Shown: positions 46,316 to 59,088, numbered from the stretch's first letter. The stretch: DNA of 64,000 nt from Parelaphostrongylus tenuis (GCA_019055375.1 JAHQIW010000891.1:1-64000); one strand, 5' to 3'. Numbers and translations: made by a program. The notes: generated by a model not told the origin, from the letters alone.

Positions 46316-46586
46316 CGTAAGCCATGCAGTCGACAATCAATCACTCTGAAAGAACGTCACGGTAAATACTTAGCTGTATGTTGAGTGTACAAGTAGGCGT
46401 CGATTCCTTTGTATAGGTGGTGTGTTCCCGAGGATCTGACTGAACCGAAAGGCACCATGCAACTAAAGAGGCTCCGAAACATGTCTTGCACTATAGAAGT
46501 GCCATAACAGATCTCATGAAATGCTCAAAATATATTATCAGATTACATTGTTTTTGAGCGAGGTCTCAAAATAGTCGATTGAAAGG
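46316..46586 (+). repeat. Dispersed repeat family Z, copy in order A-B
   Basis: Block A (GTAAGCCATGCAGTCG, TCACTCTGAAAGAA, GAGGCTCCGAAACATG, AACAGATCTCATGAAATGCT) comes first. Block B (TTTTTGAGCGAGGTCTCAAA, then AGTCGATTGAAAG) follows. At 10801-11065 the order is reversed. Confidence 0.6.
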
Positions 46587-49014
46587 TATTCTTCACAGAT
46601 GCTCATACAAGGCTGCAGATTGACCAACGACTTAGAGTGTTAAAAGTGAGTCTAATAACTGCCACAGAATTTTGTATAGCACTTCTTGATATTCTCGTTT
46701 TTTTTCAATAGCAAACTTTCCCATTTCTTTTTCAAGTGCTCATGCACTGATACCAGTGTTGTTTATTTTTCATGTTCATGTACAACCTTGGTAATGATTC
46801 ACATTATCGACTGATTCATGCAGGCGCTAGTAACCTTTCAATGTCACTTAGGTTACCCAGGTTACCCAACAGTGTGCTGGTATTTGACGGACATGAACTA
46901 TAAGGGCGAACGCTCTTTCATCTACTGGTAACAGATCTTATTGCTAGCATGAGATCGATAGTGCAATGGTATCTCGTGTAATTCTCGATTTCACTTTCCA
47001 ACAAAGTAGTAAAAACGTCAGCCACATTCAGTTTATTAGCATTAAGGTTTCCATGGCATAATATAACAAAAAGAACAGTCGATAGTCAGCCAGAAATTGC
47101 TTGCCGTTTCACTTTTCCACTACACGTCTTGCTCCTTCTATATGCTTTTAGACTACTTAATATATTATCAATAAATGATCTGCTTTCTCTGGATAATATA
47201 TGATGATGGTTTCTGGAATGTTTTATTTTTGTTAGACTTGAATGGAATACTAGGAAAAGATCTGTTCGCCAAGAAAACTCTATATTTTTCCTCTCAGTCC
47301 AATCGTGGACTAGCCTTTCATATTCGTCATCAAAATTAGTCACGATTTGTTTTGCGCCGTTATTTGGCGATGTCATAATCTAAATATCATCATCATAGAG
47401 ATTATGTTGGTGTGCTGATAATCATATTCCGCCTCCATACAATTTCATCGAATTTTTTTTTGCCATTATACCGATAGTGACGCAGATTATGATGATTTCG
47501 GTGATAGTACCGCTTTCTGGAACTCCTTTGTTCATATCGATGGTGGTGATGTCACAATACTTTCTAGAATATTAGGCTATCATGAAGTGGTTGTAGAATT
47601 CGTCTTCTTTAGAGTCGGATTAATACGAGCCGCTGGTCCACTGGTGGTCATCTCTTCAATGTGAGTGTTAGCTGTCGTATCGAATAGTATCCAGGGAATG
47701 GTGCACGGTTCTGATGATATATCTTTGTTCGCCGGAGTTCAGTCATATAGAGCGGACTTTGGTCAATTGCCTCCATTAATTTCGAAATTTTTTCACGAAT
47801 GCAATGCATCCTAAATTAGTCGACATCATTTTAATCAGCATCAAAAGAATCAGCGTTGAAAAATGTATTGATGGACGATGAGACCTCGTGAAGTTTTCCT
47901 CCTCTCGAATGATCCTTGAAATATCAAAAATAGACGCTTTGATTATTCAAGGCTTGCATAACGACATCCGTCTCCATGGAACTCGGCCCGATGTCGGGGA
48001 AAGGTAGATAAAAAAGACATTTTTTATTCTATTGACATCTCAGTGAATTCACATCGTAGTTTAACAGCCATTTCTCGTTCTCACGCACTTTTAAATCCAT
48101 TTTGAGTCAATCATGGCTTTCAAATTCACTGTGTTCCTCTTACTTGTCTTTTCTTTCTGATTAGTTGTCACTTTAATTTTTGTTCTAAAACTGAACATTT
48201 TATATTCAGTGTTCTACATTCCATATGACTGTGAAATTTTTCTTCACTTGTCTCATTTGGCCCTTCCTATGACATATGCAGTCAAATTCTTGAAATATAT
48301 TGGACCAAAAGATTGAGACAAATAGCTCGTCAAGGTGTAATCTATGGATGCTCACATCCTTTACATTATGTAGTTTCAAATTATATAATTGTCGACTCGT
48401 CCTGAGTACTTAACTTCTCTCTAAACCGAAAGTAACATAGCTGAGTCCGAAGTCGATGCGTCAGAGATCTCAAGAATTTTTGTTAAATGCTTTATAGTAT
48501 TAAATTAACACAGAATGTTCGGTTTCAACAACTTTTGAGTCAAGAAAACCTTTGAATGATTTTGTTTTATCAAATGATCCCGTCAAGAACCTCTCAGAAC
48601 ACTGCTACTTAATGCGTGGGTGCTGCTCGTACTTTATTTCCAAATACCCTTTATTTGATTTTTCAACCAATGATCTGCCATATCAAGAATCCTCTACGTG
48701 TTGAAAATCTCAAGCTGCTCAGCTAAAACGTCATGCTCTCATCCTATAAGTTAGAATGGAAAGCGGAACAAGTAAACTACGGTCATGTAATTTTACAATT
48801 TTCTCCAAACAACATGCTTTATTCCTATATTGTAACAATTCTGGCTCTGCTCATACTCAAAGCTGAGATAAAAGTGTGCATGGCAAGCAATGCATGGCGC
48901 TTCTGGAACAAATAGCCAAGCGCTGAACACTTTGTCCATTCATTCTTTCTCACTTCTTGTATGAATCATGATGTATTTTGTTCAATGTACAAATTATGAT
49001 GCAGCATAGATACA

Positions 49015-49022
49015 TTTTTCAG
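49015..49022 (+). promoter_or_regulatory. Likely spliced-leader trans-splice acceptor of the phosphatase gene
   Basis: TTTTTCAG ends 8 bases before the initiating ATG at 49031, and no upstream coding exon can be joined to it. In nematodes an isolated strong acceptor this close to the start usually marks addition of a spliced leader. This is inferred from position only. Confidence 0.5.
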
Positions 49023-49030
49023 TAATTATC

Positions 49031-52000
49031 ATGCGTCGCTGTTACATCGCTCTCGTTATGATGACGATGGCAACTATCACTCTTATTGGCCTATTGACCA
49101 GTGAGTTCTGGACCATTTATTCTAAATCTTCACCCTGTTGGTAGTTACAATGGTCATTACTAATTTAGATCATAGAAAGAAGCGCTCCGATCATCAAGAA
49201 GTGAAACAATGTGTGATACTTTTTTCTGTTCAGCATGTCTTGTTGGCGTCGATGATCATGTGTCGACTTACGAAGTATTTTCCGAAGATCAGCCAGTCAA
49301 CTCTTTACGGGCAATCATTATCGGCGACACTGGTGGTAAATACGGCCCAGCTTCTTTCTCTCTTTATAACTCGTTAATGCTAGAAGTATTGGGATCCGCA
49401 CAGTAAAATATGGTAAAGGGTCGTGTAAATAAATGAATAATAACATTAGTGTAATCCAAAACGATACTCAAACATATTTGAAATTTTGAAGTCGATAAAA
49501 AGATATCACGTCGTATTATCATTTTCTAAGTAATGGAGGAGTTTAGCTGACTGAGTTGTGGGCAATCTGGTCTTTCCAGGGGAGAAGGCGAAGCCGAAAC
49601 TTAATATCAGAACAAATCGTAAAATGAAAATTTTGTGTTCGACTTAAAAAGGAGAAAGTGTATTAAAGAATGCTGAGCATGGTAGATAGTTGGTTTTGAG
49701 ACCAATACTATAGCTTTTTCCGACATAAAATGTATTCTTAGGTTTTCAATCAATCCTAGATCTGTGCGCAAACTGGTGCACAAGAAATTCATTCACTTCG
49801 TTCACACTTTTTTGCATTACTAAAACTGTACCTGTCAGTGTAACATGCTAGTATATGGAAAAAATGTGTATAAAATACAGTAAAATCTAGGTCTACCAGT
49901 ATATCCCTACCATACCTATGCACAAACGAAAGTCGCTGAGGCGATGACCAATTTGGCAATACAAAAGAAAGTGCAGTTCATCATCAACGCTGGTGACAAT
50001 TTCTACTTTACTGGTGTCAGTAATGAGTACGACCAGCGTTTCGAGGTGAATATCTGAGGCTATACTTATATATTCTCACCAGTAGTAACTCGTTTATCAA
50101 CCAATTTGTACTTACTTCATCGTCTATTTTTATTATTTTTTGCAGTTTTACCATTGGTTATTCACAAATGTTTATCTACAAGTCTAAAACTTTGCCTTTT
50201 TATGCACACTAACACTCTGTGATAACCTGACGATCACGTGGCAATCCACTGAGGCGAGTGATCGCTTAAAAAAAAGTTTAATACGACCATATCGCACGAG
50301 TGCGAAGACCACTGAGATTCCATAAAAGCACAGAATGTCGGCTCTCTTTGCACCTATCGCCTTAACACATTTGCGATGATGTTACTTTTATAGACAGTTT
50401 CTGGGAAAAACTATGGCCGGTGTGACCTCTATACGTAGTGCAATGAGACAATGAAAAATTGTCGTTGTCCTTAATGAGTTAGTCAATGATTTTACTGAGA
50501 TGAAGCGCTTATAAAGGCCTTATATAATCAGATTCTTCTTATCTAGCTACTTAGTGCATGAATGTCGTTCATGTGTTGCATAGCGACATCACAATCAGAA
50601 TGTGCCCTTCCACATCGATATCCCCTTTGACGTCAGCAGAGAGTTTCAACAAATGACGCTAGTAGAGATTGAGCTCCTATCAATTTTTCACACGCAAGCA
50701 CTACGTGGCAAGGTATCTCGCTGAAGCGTGCTAGAGATTGAACATCCGTGCAGGCAAGGAGGACCACATCGAGAGCTCCTTCGACGTGTTCGCCTCGCTG
50801 CCCGTCCACGAGCTCGAGGAGCGAAATGACGCAAGCAATGAGGATGCGCAAAGCGACTCGCACAAGAATATGACGACCGCCTGGACACGATAGAAGATCG
50901 GACAGTAATTGTGTTTTCCATAGTTTCCTATTCAACGAAATCAATTCTAAAAACACTACAGAAATTGATGGAACGAAAACTCTTCACAAGGGCGCGACAA
51001 TACAACACCATTTCCTCAAGATTACTCAGCGTCATATTGGAAACTCACACTAGGGGTGCCTCTAGGAGAGACGCGAAGATGATATCTGAGTCGCTTTGTG
51101 AAATGTAAGGGGTTTACGCTAAGACCATGTTCAATTTCTCGTTTTCCCTCGACGGCGTCGCCATGTGGTCTCGTGACCAATAAGCTTAACAACCATCACA
51201 TAGAGAAATTTGCAGATTATAACACAAATGGTTCCCAAAATGACTCTTAATCTATGAGAATTCTTTTTATTAAGTACATTTTAGCAGTGTTATATTGTTA
51301 TACTACTACATATACGAATGTAAAGGATATGCAAAACGTTTGCCTCAGGCAAGGGTTGAACGCGCGATTCAATTACATCGGGACACGTGCTATCACTAGA
51401 CCATTGAGGCCACCGCTCTACTGTCACTGTTCCTTTGATATAAACCACCGTAACTGTCAGCAATTAACCTTCAACGGGTTCAGTCTGGTAAACATATGTC
51501 GACATTGATCCCAGTCATGTTGATAGCCAATCACAATATATAATTCAAATAAATTCTTTATTTTTACTCCTTTTCAGCAGTGATATTGTATTGTAACTAT
51601 ACAAAATAACCTAAGAAGTGGCGTGATATGCAAAACATGGGCGTACGCTGGTTCAGCTCCTGCCTGAAGGCATATCTTATGCATATTTTTTCCTAGATTT
51701 TATCCTTTCTTTTCGCCAGAATACTTTTCCACTTACGTAGATGTCTAATAATTCGTTTGAATTTCTCAAATCATAGCACAGCTAGTAGTTCTTTTTGAGG
51801 TTCAAATATATTATAAGCAAATTACGACAGAAACTGCACGAAGAAAATGTTAGAATCAGGACGACTTTTCGATTTACAAAAAAAGAACGTGAAGCTAGTA
51901 AATTTAGTCATCCTTTGAAGACATCTATTCTACTGACGCTTTGCAAGTACCATGGTACATGATCGCCGGCAATCATGATTACTTCGGTAATGTGTCAGCG

Positions 52001-55000
52001 CAATTGGCCTACACCAAGCGTAGTCGAATATGGTTTGTTCTCACCGTTATCAATTTTTTTTATCTATAGATTTATACGAAACAGCTCGAGGATCAATGTC
52101 TAACGTTGTCAGAAATTCAAAATTAATTATTGTAGTACTGGTTATTCAATGATTATTTTTTTCCTCACTGTTACAATTTTTTTATAAGGTCTTCTAGATA
52201 GTGCAATCGCTTTTTCTTCTTTAAAGAGGTTTTCTGGTTAGAATAATTTCGAATTACTATTGCTAAGTCATAGGTGATATAGACATAAAAAATTGATAAT
52301 CGAAGTCTACTGATAAGTAATCTACAAATGTTTCATACAAAGAAATTGTAGGTTCTTTTTTGTTATCTGGAGACAAAAGAAAAAGAGATCCCTTTTGGTG
52401 AACAAAGACTTTCCATTGCACTTTTGGTAATCGCTTGGAGGATCAAATCACTGGCTACTGCACTACATGGCTGTTTTTTCAAAAGTCTTTTATAACGCTG
52501 TAGCAAAAAGAAAACATTTGTTTTTCATACGCGCACATTTCTCGCAAGGAGAGCTCTTTCCTCACCTTATGAGTAACCATTCGATAACTCAAGCTTCGAC
52601 GATTGCAACGCTGCGCATATTTTTTTTTTGGAAATACCGTTTCGTTGGAGGGTAACAGAGAAATAAGGTTGAGTTCCACATACGCGGGCGTTGTTATTTG
52701 ACTAGTGTTGGTTGAGCATAGGCAGGGGGTGGAAGGAGAGTATGGAAATGCTCACCGTCGATTCCATCGGCGATCTTGATCACGTTGAAGCGTTGCACAT
52801 GTGGAGTGCAATTCCTGTTGTTTAATACGAAAGTCTTACCTCTCATTTCGACCGCTCTTTGATGAACCCGCTCAAAATGATGTAATCTGATGAGGATATA
52901 ACATGTTTTGAGCTGCTAGTTCTAGCGCTAAACAGGCGCCTGTTTCGTCCTATTGAGATTCATCAACAGCACCCTTCTCGATTTAGCCGATCCCTTGAGG
53001 CCTAATAGCCCGCAAAAAAAATCACGCCAAGTCAGATGATGAAAATACCTGATTTTGTTGCCTCGGGGTATCGGCTGGACCGAGGGAGGATGCTACTGAT
53101 GAGTTCCAATAGGACGATACAGGCGCCTATATAGCACTAGACTTAACAGCTCAAAACATGTGATATCCTTATCAGATCAATGCGAAAGTTTTTCCACGCT
53201 TTGCAATGAACTCAGAGCAAAATACACTATCATTGCTTTTTGTGCTTTCGGCGAAGTAATATTGAAAACGCGCGGTCGGTGTAGAACATACTTTCATCTT
53301 TGATACTTCAGTGTTATAAAAGTGTCTTTATGAAAATGGAGCACTTAGCGCAGTAGCCAGAGATTTGAACCTTTAAACGATTACTAACACTCCCATGAAA
53401 AGTTCTTATTCAGCGAAAGGGGTCGTTTCTTCATTTGTCTTCAGATAACAGAAAAAAAGTCAAATTCTGCTCTCCTTTAGGAATTTTCCGAAACTCTACT
53501 ACAAGTTGTCTTTCCGCGTTAATGAAAGCATTGTGGACTTTCTAATGCTGGACACAATTATTTTGTGTGGCAATACTGCCGATGTTGAAAATGGTGGTCT
53601 ATTCGATCTATTATGGAGCGGATCCCATGATCCTCAAGTGCGATTTCATTTCATACATTTTACTATATCAACACATATCAAATTTTTTGCTGACCTCAGC
53701 ATTTTCTCCTCTTGTCTCTTATTTTCGCATCCGTCATCCACGAAGGTCTTCAGATTTGCGCGTGAGTTCAGCTGTTGCTTGAGGATTTGGTCTTCTCTTG
53801 TTGCTTCGAATACCAAATAAATTATCGTAAGATGTTTGAACAGCCGTGCTGCAGCAGTTCTAGACCTCCATCACAAGCAGTCACCAGCTTCGCAGATTGG
53901 GCACACTTCTTTTCAACGATACTCCTACTTGTTTCTCTATTTCTCATAAACGAAAGCCTGCTCGATCCGTTGAAAAGGGAATGGAGAAGAGAGTGGGTGT
54001 TGCAGGGGCTGTGCGTGCGCAATTCACGTATCGCATCGAAAAATAGTGATTTATGAACAAGTGAGGGTTTTTTTTTTGTGAGAATCAGGCCTATTGAAGA
54101 ATCTTCAGTACCAGTCGTCACCAAGACCGCACCGAAAGACCCCCTATGAAGCGCCAAAGAAAGAGATTGGACCCGATAGCCAACAACATCGCTAGCACCT
54201 GGCATTGCGGCTGGTCGCCGCGCGCGGCGAGGCGGGGCTAGCGCCGTGTCCCTGTTGTACTCAAAGAGTTAGGCGGTCAAATGAATTATCTACTAAAGCG
54301 CTTCCAGCGTCTACGCGCAATTTTCAACCACAAAAAAGTGAAACTACAAAACAGCTACTTTTAAAATCGCACCGAGTAATTTGTCCTTTGCAGGGCCCTA
54401 GTGATCCGAATCAAGCTGACCTCCAATGGCGATGGATCGAATACCACTTAAATGCGAGCAGGTATCAGCTAGATATATACAGAATATGAAATATGAAAAA
54501 AAAACATTCCATCCCACACACATGAATTATTTGGTTGATTTTTCGTCGAAAATGATGAGCCTCACGTAAAAGTAAAGCTTGAACCGCAGAGGCCATCAAC
54601 GATCCACGGCATTTTTTGTCGTCCTCGCAGTTGTTCTTGTTTCACAACAGAATTCAAACAGCAATTCAGTGTCAATTACTGGGCGATCCTGTTATGCAGT
54701 AAACCGTCTTCGTCGTGAAAAAAAAGTCGAATTAATTGGTCTTGTTCTCAGTGCTGATTACTTGTTTCTTGTCGGACACTATCCGATCTATTCAATCTCC
54801 TCACATGGGCCAACCCGATGTCTTGTTGAGAGGCTCGACCCACTTTTGAAGCGCTACAACGTCTCAGCTTACTTTTGTGGGCACGATCATACTTTACAGG
54901 TAAGAGAAGAAGTTAAAATTCGAGTAGTCAATTTAATTTTGTATGAATTCTCACGATATTTTGGCAAGTTGATCACTGTAAAGGTTCTGTAACTCGATTT

Positions 55001-56223
55001 ATCTAGTCTCACATCAAAAGTTCGTCTAAACTTTGGGACTCAGTCATTTTTCGAGAAAAAAAAACGAATAAGTTGAGACTCAAGACAATAACTCGACTAG
55101 AATCAGGTCTGAGCTGGTGACATTTGACGCATTTGCCTAAGCAAGCCACTTTCTTAAATTTTACAATTGTAGCACATTATCTATCCTGGTGACGGTAATC
55201 ATTTGATTCATTACATTGTCTCCGGAACAGCTTCACGCTCGGATCCTTCGAAAAAACATTTGAACACTGTTCCAAGCGAGAACCTAAAATTTCAGTAAGT
55301 GGTGTCATTAAAAAATCTTAATAATTTTATTCTTATGTTTGAGACCTTGCTTCAATGCTTCAAAAATGGTTATAATCCATTTATATCCTACAAAACTGCT
55401 AAAATCTGCGAGTATTTCTTCCCATGTTTTGACTCTCAGCTCCGTTACGAAGCCAAGAGATTTAACACCCTCGTGGAGAGCAGAAGTAAAACAAGGTCGA
55501 ATAATACTTTCCTTAAGACGCAACTCAGGATTTGACCAACTCCTTTCCTGTTGATCAAACTAACCTATAACGTGTGTTCAACGAGGACGTACAGGCCGTA
55601 AGTATGTTAACAAATTTCTTCAGTTAGGTCAAAAGCTTATATCTGTCAAGTGAACCCGTGGGAGTTGAACCTGATCGACACCAACAAAAGAGTTTATGCC
55701 TACTTAAGAAGAGCTGATCATGTCGATTACGATGATATTACGCCATGACAGTGAACTGGATCACAGGTTGCCAATAAATGTTCCGCTCTTCAAGTTTCCG
55801 ATAGATCGCCATAAGCAAACAAGGGACTTGCGACAAAAGTTTGGCTCCCATAGTGTTCTATAAGTGACACTCGACAAGGGCGAATGAAGTATTCAGTGAT
55901 GTATGTTCGAGTTGCTTAACTATTAATGCGATTTAAGGCGATTCACACTCAACAAATAATGATAATCTAATGTCATCTCCTTCCTCTTATGCCACTTTTA
56001 TAAAGCTTTTGTAGCTACTCCAATCTTTTGAAAGGAACAATTTTTTAGCTATCCAAAATCTTGGAATCCCCTTGCACAGCTCGGATTCTCGAAAGGCGGT
56101 TTTGTCTACATGAATATCGACGAACAACATGCTGAGCTGATGTTTTTGAGCAGCAAAGGAAAGGAATTATATCGTACTTCCATTAATCCTCGATTGATAG
56201 ATAGTCAAAAAATAGTTCAGTGA
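49031..56223 (+). CDS. ACP5: Purple (tartrate-resistant, ACP5-type) acid phosphatase, secreted
   Basis: A binuclear-metal phosphoesterase that hydrolyses phosphomonoesters at acid pH. Nine exons join in frame: 49031-49100, 49234-49335, 49891-50045, 51908-52032, 53481-53637, 54394-54461, 54752-54899, 55173-55294, 56049-56223, giving about 373 residues, close to the family norm. The start encodes a hydrophobic signal peptide ([20 protein letters not shown]). Metal ligands are all in place: IIIGDTGG (Asp), GDNFYFTG (Asp, Tyr), AGNHDYFGN (Asn), VGHYPIYS (His) and FCGHDHTLQ (two His). Other family blocks: [51 protein letters not shown]. The end is SQKIVQ. Introns grow to 1.9 kb and hold repeats and a foldback element. 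It diverges from SIN3 to the left. No break is seen, so it should be functional and secreted or lysosomal. Confidence 0.95.
50633..50956 (-). pseudogene. Coding-like frame in an intron of the phosphatase gene, opposite strand
   Basis: A 107-codon minus-strand frame lies in the 1.86-kb intron 50046-51907. From 50910 to 50690 it is GC-richer than the flanks and has many codons ending in C or G. The translation is helical and leucine-rich ([40 protein letters not shown]). It resembles real protein more than chance, but I know no family. No flanking exon on the minus strand was found. It could be a retrocopy fragment or part of a repeat. Confidence 0.3.
51325..51500 (-). repeat. tRNA-related repeat family C in a phosphatase intron
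   Basis: On the minus strand the body (TTGCTGACAGTTACGG) is followed by CCTCAATGGTCTAGTGATAG (A box) and GCGCGTTCAACCCTTGCC (B-box-like). A further truncated piece lies at about 51600-51690. Confidence 0.6.
52886..53190. mobile_element. Foldback element in a phosphatase intron
   Basis: Left arm: GATGAGGATATAACATGTTT, TGAGCTGCTAGTTCTAGCGC, AGGCGCCTGTTTCGTCCTAT. Right arm in reverse complement: GATAAGGATATCACATGTTT, TGAGCTGTTAAGTCTAGTGC, AGGCGCCTGTATCGTCCTAT. The arms are about 120-140 bases with roughly ten percent mismatch, and a short centre lies between them. It lies in the intron 52033-53480. No transposase. A non-autonomous foldback DNA element. Confidence 0.8.
53700..53790 (-). repeat. 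SINE family B body fragment in a phosphatase intron
   Basis: On the minus strand CAAATCCTCAAGCAACAGCT, then GAACTCACGCGCAAATCTGA and CTTCGTGGATGACGGATGCG, match the middle of the family B body. It lies in the intron 53638-54393. The overlapping short open frames are not exons. Confidence 0.5.
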
Positions 56224-57585
56224 TTTCTGAACAACTATTTGTATCTTTTAATTTTTTGATGACCGTGTCAAATGTACAATGTGACTTGTTGCACAGATCA
56301 ACAAGAAGAAATTGTAAATTTTACCTCTTATTATATTAGGAATTGAAATTCGTCATTTACGGAGGTATCTGAGGTGACATTTTGAATGCGAGTATAACTT
56401 CAATGAGAACTTCCTGTAGTTAAATCAAACTGAATAACCTTCGTGCATCCTTTAGCAAATTTCCACATCATTCCAAAGGATGTTCACATTGTGCAATATG
56501 TAAAATATTTAGTGTCAAGTATTTCTTCTTATAGAATATTTGTTTTTCTACTGGAATACAGTATGCTGCTTAGCTCATATATATGATCTCCTATCTTGTC
56601 TACATTGTGATAGCTTTCGTATTACCAACTGATTCTCTTTTTCCATGCAATAAGTTTTCTCCTTAAAGATTTCCCATTGATTCGTGAACTCGTTTTCTTA
56701 AGATCTTCGGCGTTTGGTCGATTTATTACTGGTTTTCGCCTCAGAATTATTGCTTACCTCTTACAGTAAAGTTCATTGAGGATTGCGATTTAAATCATTG
56801 TACGCTGTTGTTGTTTTTTGGTGTTCTATCATTTTTATAGAGCTCCGTAAATTGTAAGCCTACCTTTACATGAAACGAATTACTTCAACGCATGTTTACT
56901 CTATTGTGTAAAAAAATCATACCACTAAAAAATTCACAGACTATGTCCAAAGGGGTCACCTAATACTGGAATACGCTTCGCTTTTTTGTTTTCGATCGGT
57001 TTCGTTCGATTAGTCGAAAAATCACTTGTCGTCTATAGGGACTGCTGGCGTTTTGAAAGAATCACCGAAATCCGTAAGCTTTGATAAGATGCTTTCCTTC
57101 TTCAATTCAATTCTTTAACATCACTTCATCTCACTAATTTTGTTTGAACTGCTTCCAATAAGGCTATCAACCTCATTAATTTTTCTACAGAACATTGACT
57201 CTTTGTTGTTAGGTAATGGAGTTAACCCTTTCAGGGACCATAGTTGAAATCACCGCGCGCAGTGTGATTCGCACCCGGCATGTGAATTTTGTTAATCAAT
57301 TAATTAGGGTTTCTCAACACACTTTGAAAGGCTTTTTTGTAAAACTTCAGAACTTCACCACTTTCTCTGCACGTTCGTAAGCTTTTGAGCAAATATAACT
57401 TTTATGTGCGAACAAAAAAGCTCTCTTCCATCATGGAATCATACTGTTGCTGACATCACCTTTGAACTTACTGTTTTTGAAACCTCTCTCAGAAATTCGA
57501 TGTAGTTTGAAGGACTGACTTTTTGAGGCTAATACGCCAAAGTCTTACGTATTCATGGTCAGAGAAAATGATATCTTATAAGGTC
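56224..57585. other. 3' region of the phosphatase gene and AT-rich spacer
   Basis: No further coding exon follows the TGA at 56221-56223. The sequence is AT-rich with no recognisable repeat until the mariner terminal repeat at about 57586. No clear polyadenylation signal could be fixed. Confidence 0.4.
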
Positions 57586-58315
57586 TCCGACCAAGTTTCC
57601 GAACTTGATCCAAAAATTCAAAAATTTCTTTTTCGAAGTAATCGAAATTATCACATAACATCAATTGAAATATTCTCCGTCTGCCTGGATGCAGCTCTGT
57701 TAACGCTCCGGAAACAAATGAATTCCGCGTTCAATATATTTTTGCGCATACTTGTCCAACAATGGAGCCGTGACGGAATGTCATTCACAACTTAATGCTT
57801 TACGAGTTGAGGGACCGAAGAGGGCCGATTTATTGGAGCTGTTGCAAGCCGGTCGGACTATCAAAGCTGAGCTATATTGTCAGCAACTGGACCGTTGCAA
57901 TCAAGCAATTCCACGTTACCGCCGTCGTCAAGTCATTTTGCTTCAAGTCAATGCAAAGTCTCACGTTGCCAAGAAAACAGGGAAGAAGTTCACCGATTTG
58001 AGATGAGAGAACTTGGATCGTCCGCCATATTCGCCTGACGCCTGTCTCCGTCCGATTTCCATCTCTTCAGATCACTGGAGCACTGATTGGGCAAAAAGAA
58101 GCTTCGAGACATCAGTCATTTTCGTCGAGAACTGGCTGCGTGGTTCGCATCGAAGAATAATGAGTTTATGAGCGCTGAATTGAGTTGCTGCCGGAGCGTT
58201 GGCAGAATTGCATTCAGACAAACTGAGAATACTTCAACTAATGTTATTTTATACTTTCGTATACTTAAAAAAAACGAGTTTTCAAATTCTTAGATCAAGT
58301 TCGGAAACTTAGTTG
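57586..58315 (+). mobile_element. Mariner-like element with terminal inverted repeats, transposase broken
   Basis: The left end CCAAGTTTCCGAACTTGATC and the right end GATCAAGTTCGGAAACTTAG are inverted copies, 730 bases apart. Full mariners are near 1.3 kb, so the N-terminal half is deleted. Inside, RRRQVILLQVNAKSHVAKKT matches the block around the second catalytic Asp, but that Asp is replaced. After a stop, PPYSPDA and later FRRELAAWFASKNNEFM match the third Asp block and the C-terminus, across frame changes. Inactive, but the ends could still be mobilised by a related transposase. Confidence 0.85.
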
Positions 58316-58362
58316 GATACCTACTATTACGATAATATGCCTCTATTACATGAACTGTAATT

Positions 58363-59088
58363 GAGTTGTCTCATAATTTCTTGCATACTACTGTTTACTC
58401 AGTTTCTTTTTCTAATTTTAAATCTGTTTATTGCCAAAAAGTGTGGTATGTTGGATAGGGTTCCGACGGCGTTCACAGTTCTAGCAGTGTTGTGAGTCCA
58501 TGCTCTGCGCTCATGTCATGTTTCATGCTCAATGTTCCCGTAGTATTTCAGTGGTTTCATGGTCAGAAGACTATGGCCTTGGTTTATGGAAATGCTAAAA
58601 CTTGTTTTGTTGAAATCCGAGGGCAACAAGCCGACAATCAATGCCGGCGTCTACGCAGAACACAACTTGACCGCAGCAATGCAAAATAGGCGCTCGAAAC
58701 GACTCAGTGTGGCGCTTCTCCAGGATAACACTCGACCTCACCTTCCGAAGTCGACTCTTCACTTGTTGAGAAAACTGATTGGACCACTTTACCACATCCA
58801 CCATATAACCGTGACATTGCTCCATCGGATTGTCATCACTTTTGCGCTCTGGAGCAGCGTCTGCGGGTAAAAAAAAATTGAAAACTACGAACAGCTCAGA
58901 AAAGACTTCGCCGATTTCTTTGATTGCCAGCATCCAGGAGAAAGGCATCAGCCTTTGCTTAATGGGTGATGAGATGTCATTGATCATGATGGCCTTTATA
59001 ATGTTGACCATCTAATGCCTTTGTATAGATAGCAACTGAATTATCAAATGTGTCAAACTGTGAAAGAAAGTATGAGACAACCCAATAC
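58363..59088 (+). mobile_element. Second mariner-like element with different terminal repeats, broken
   Basis: The left end TGAGTTGTCTCATAATTTCT and the right end AGAAAGTATGAGACAACCCA (inverted) define an element of about 725 bases, only 48 bases from the first. Inside, LLQDNTRPHLPKSTLHLLRK keeps the second catalytic Asp block. A frameshift follows, then PPYNRDIAPSDCHHF with the third Asp, then a broken C-terminus. The N-terminal half is degraded. It belongs to a different mariner lineage from its neighbour. Confidence 0.8.

Larger units (their letters stand above)
41950..49009. other. Seven-kilobase spacer upstream of the phosphatase gene
   Basis: Apart from the hairpin motifs, the family Z copy and the two open frames listed separately, this is AT-rich unique sequence. 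Two weak coding signals remain unexplained: a minus frame at 47376-47086 (96 codons) and a plus frame without a start codon at about 47465-47661 (reads HYTDSDADYDDFGDSTAFWN early on). Neither has a partner exon. No promoter could be fixed. Confidence 0.4.
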
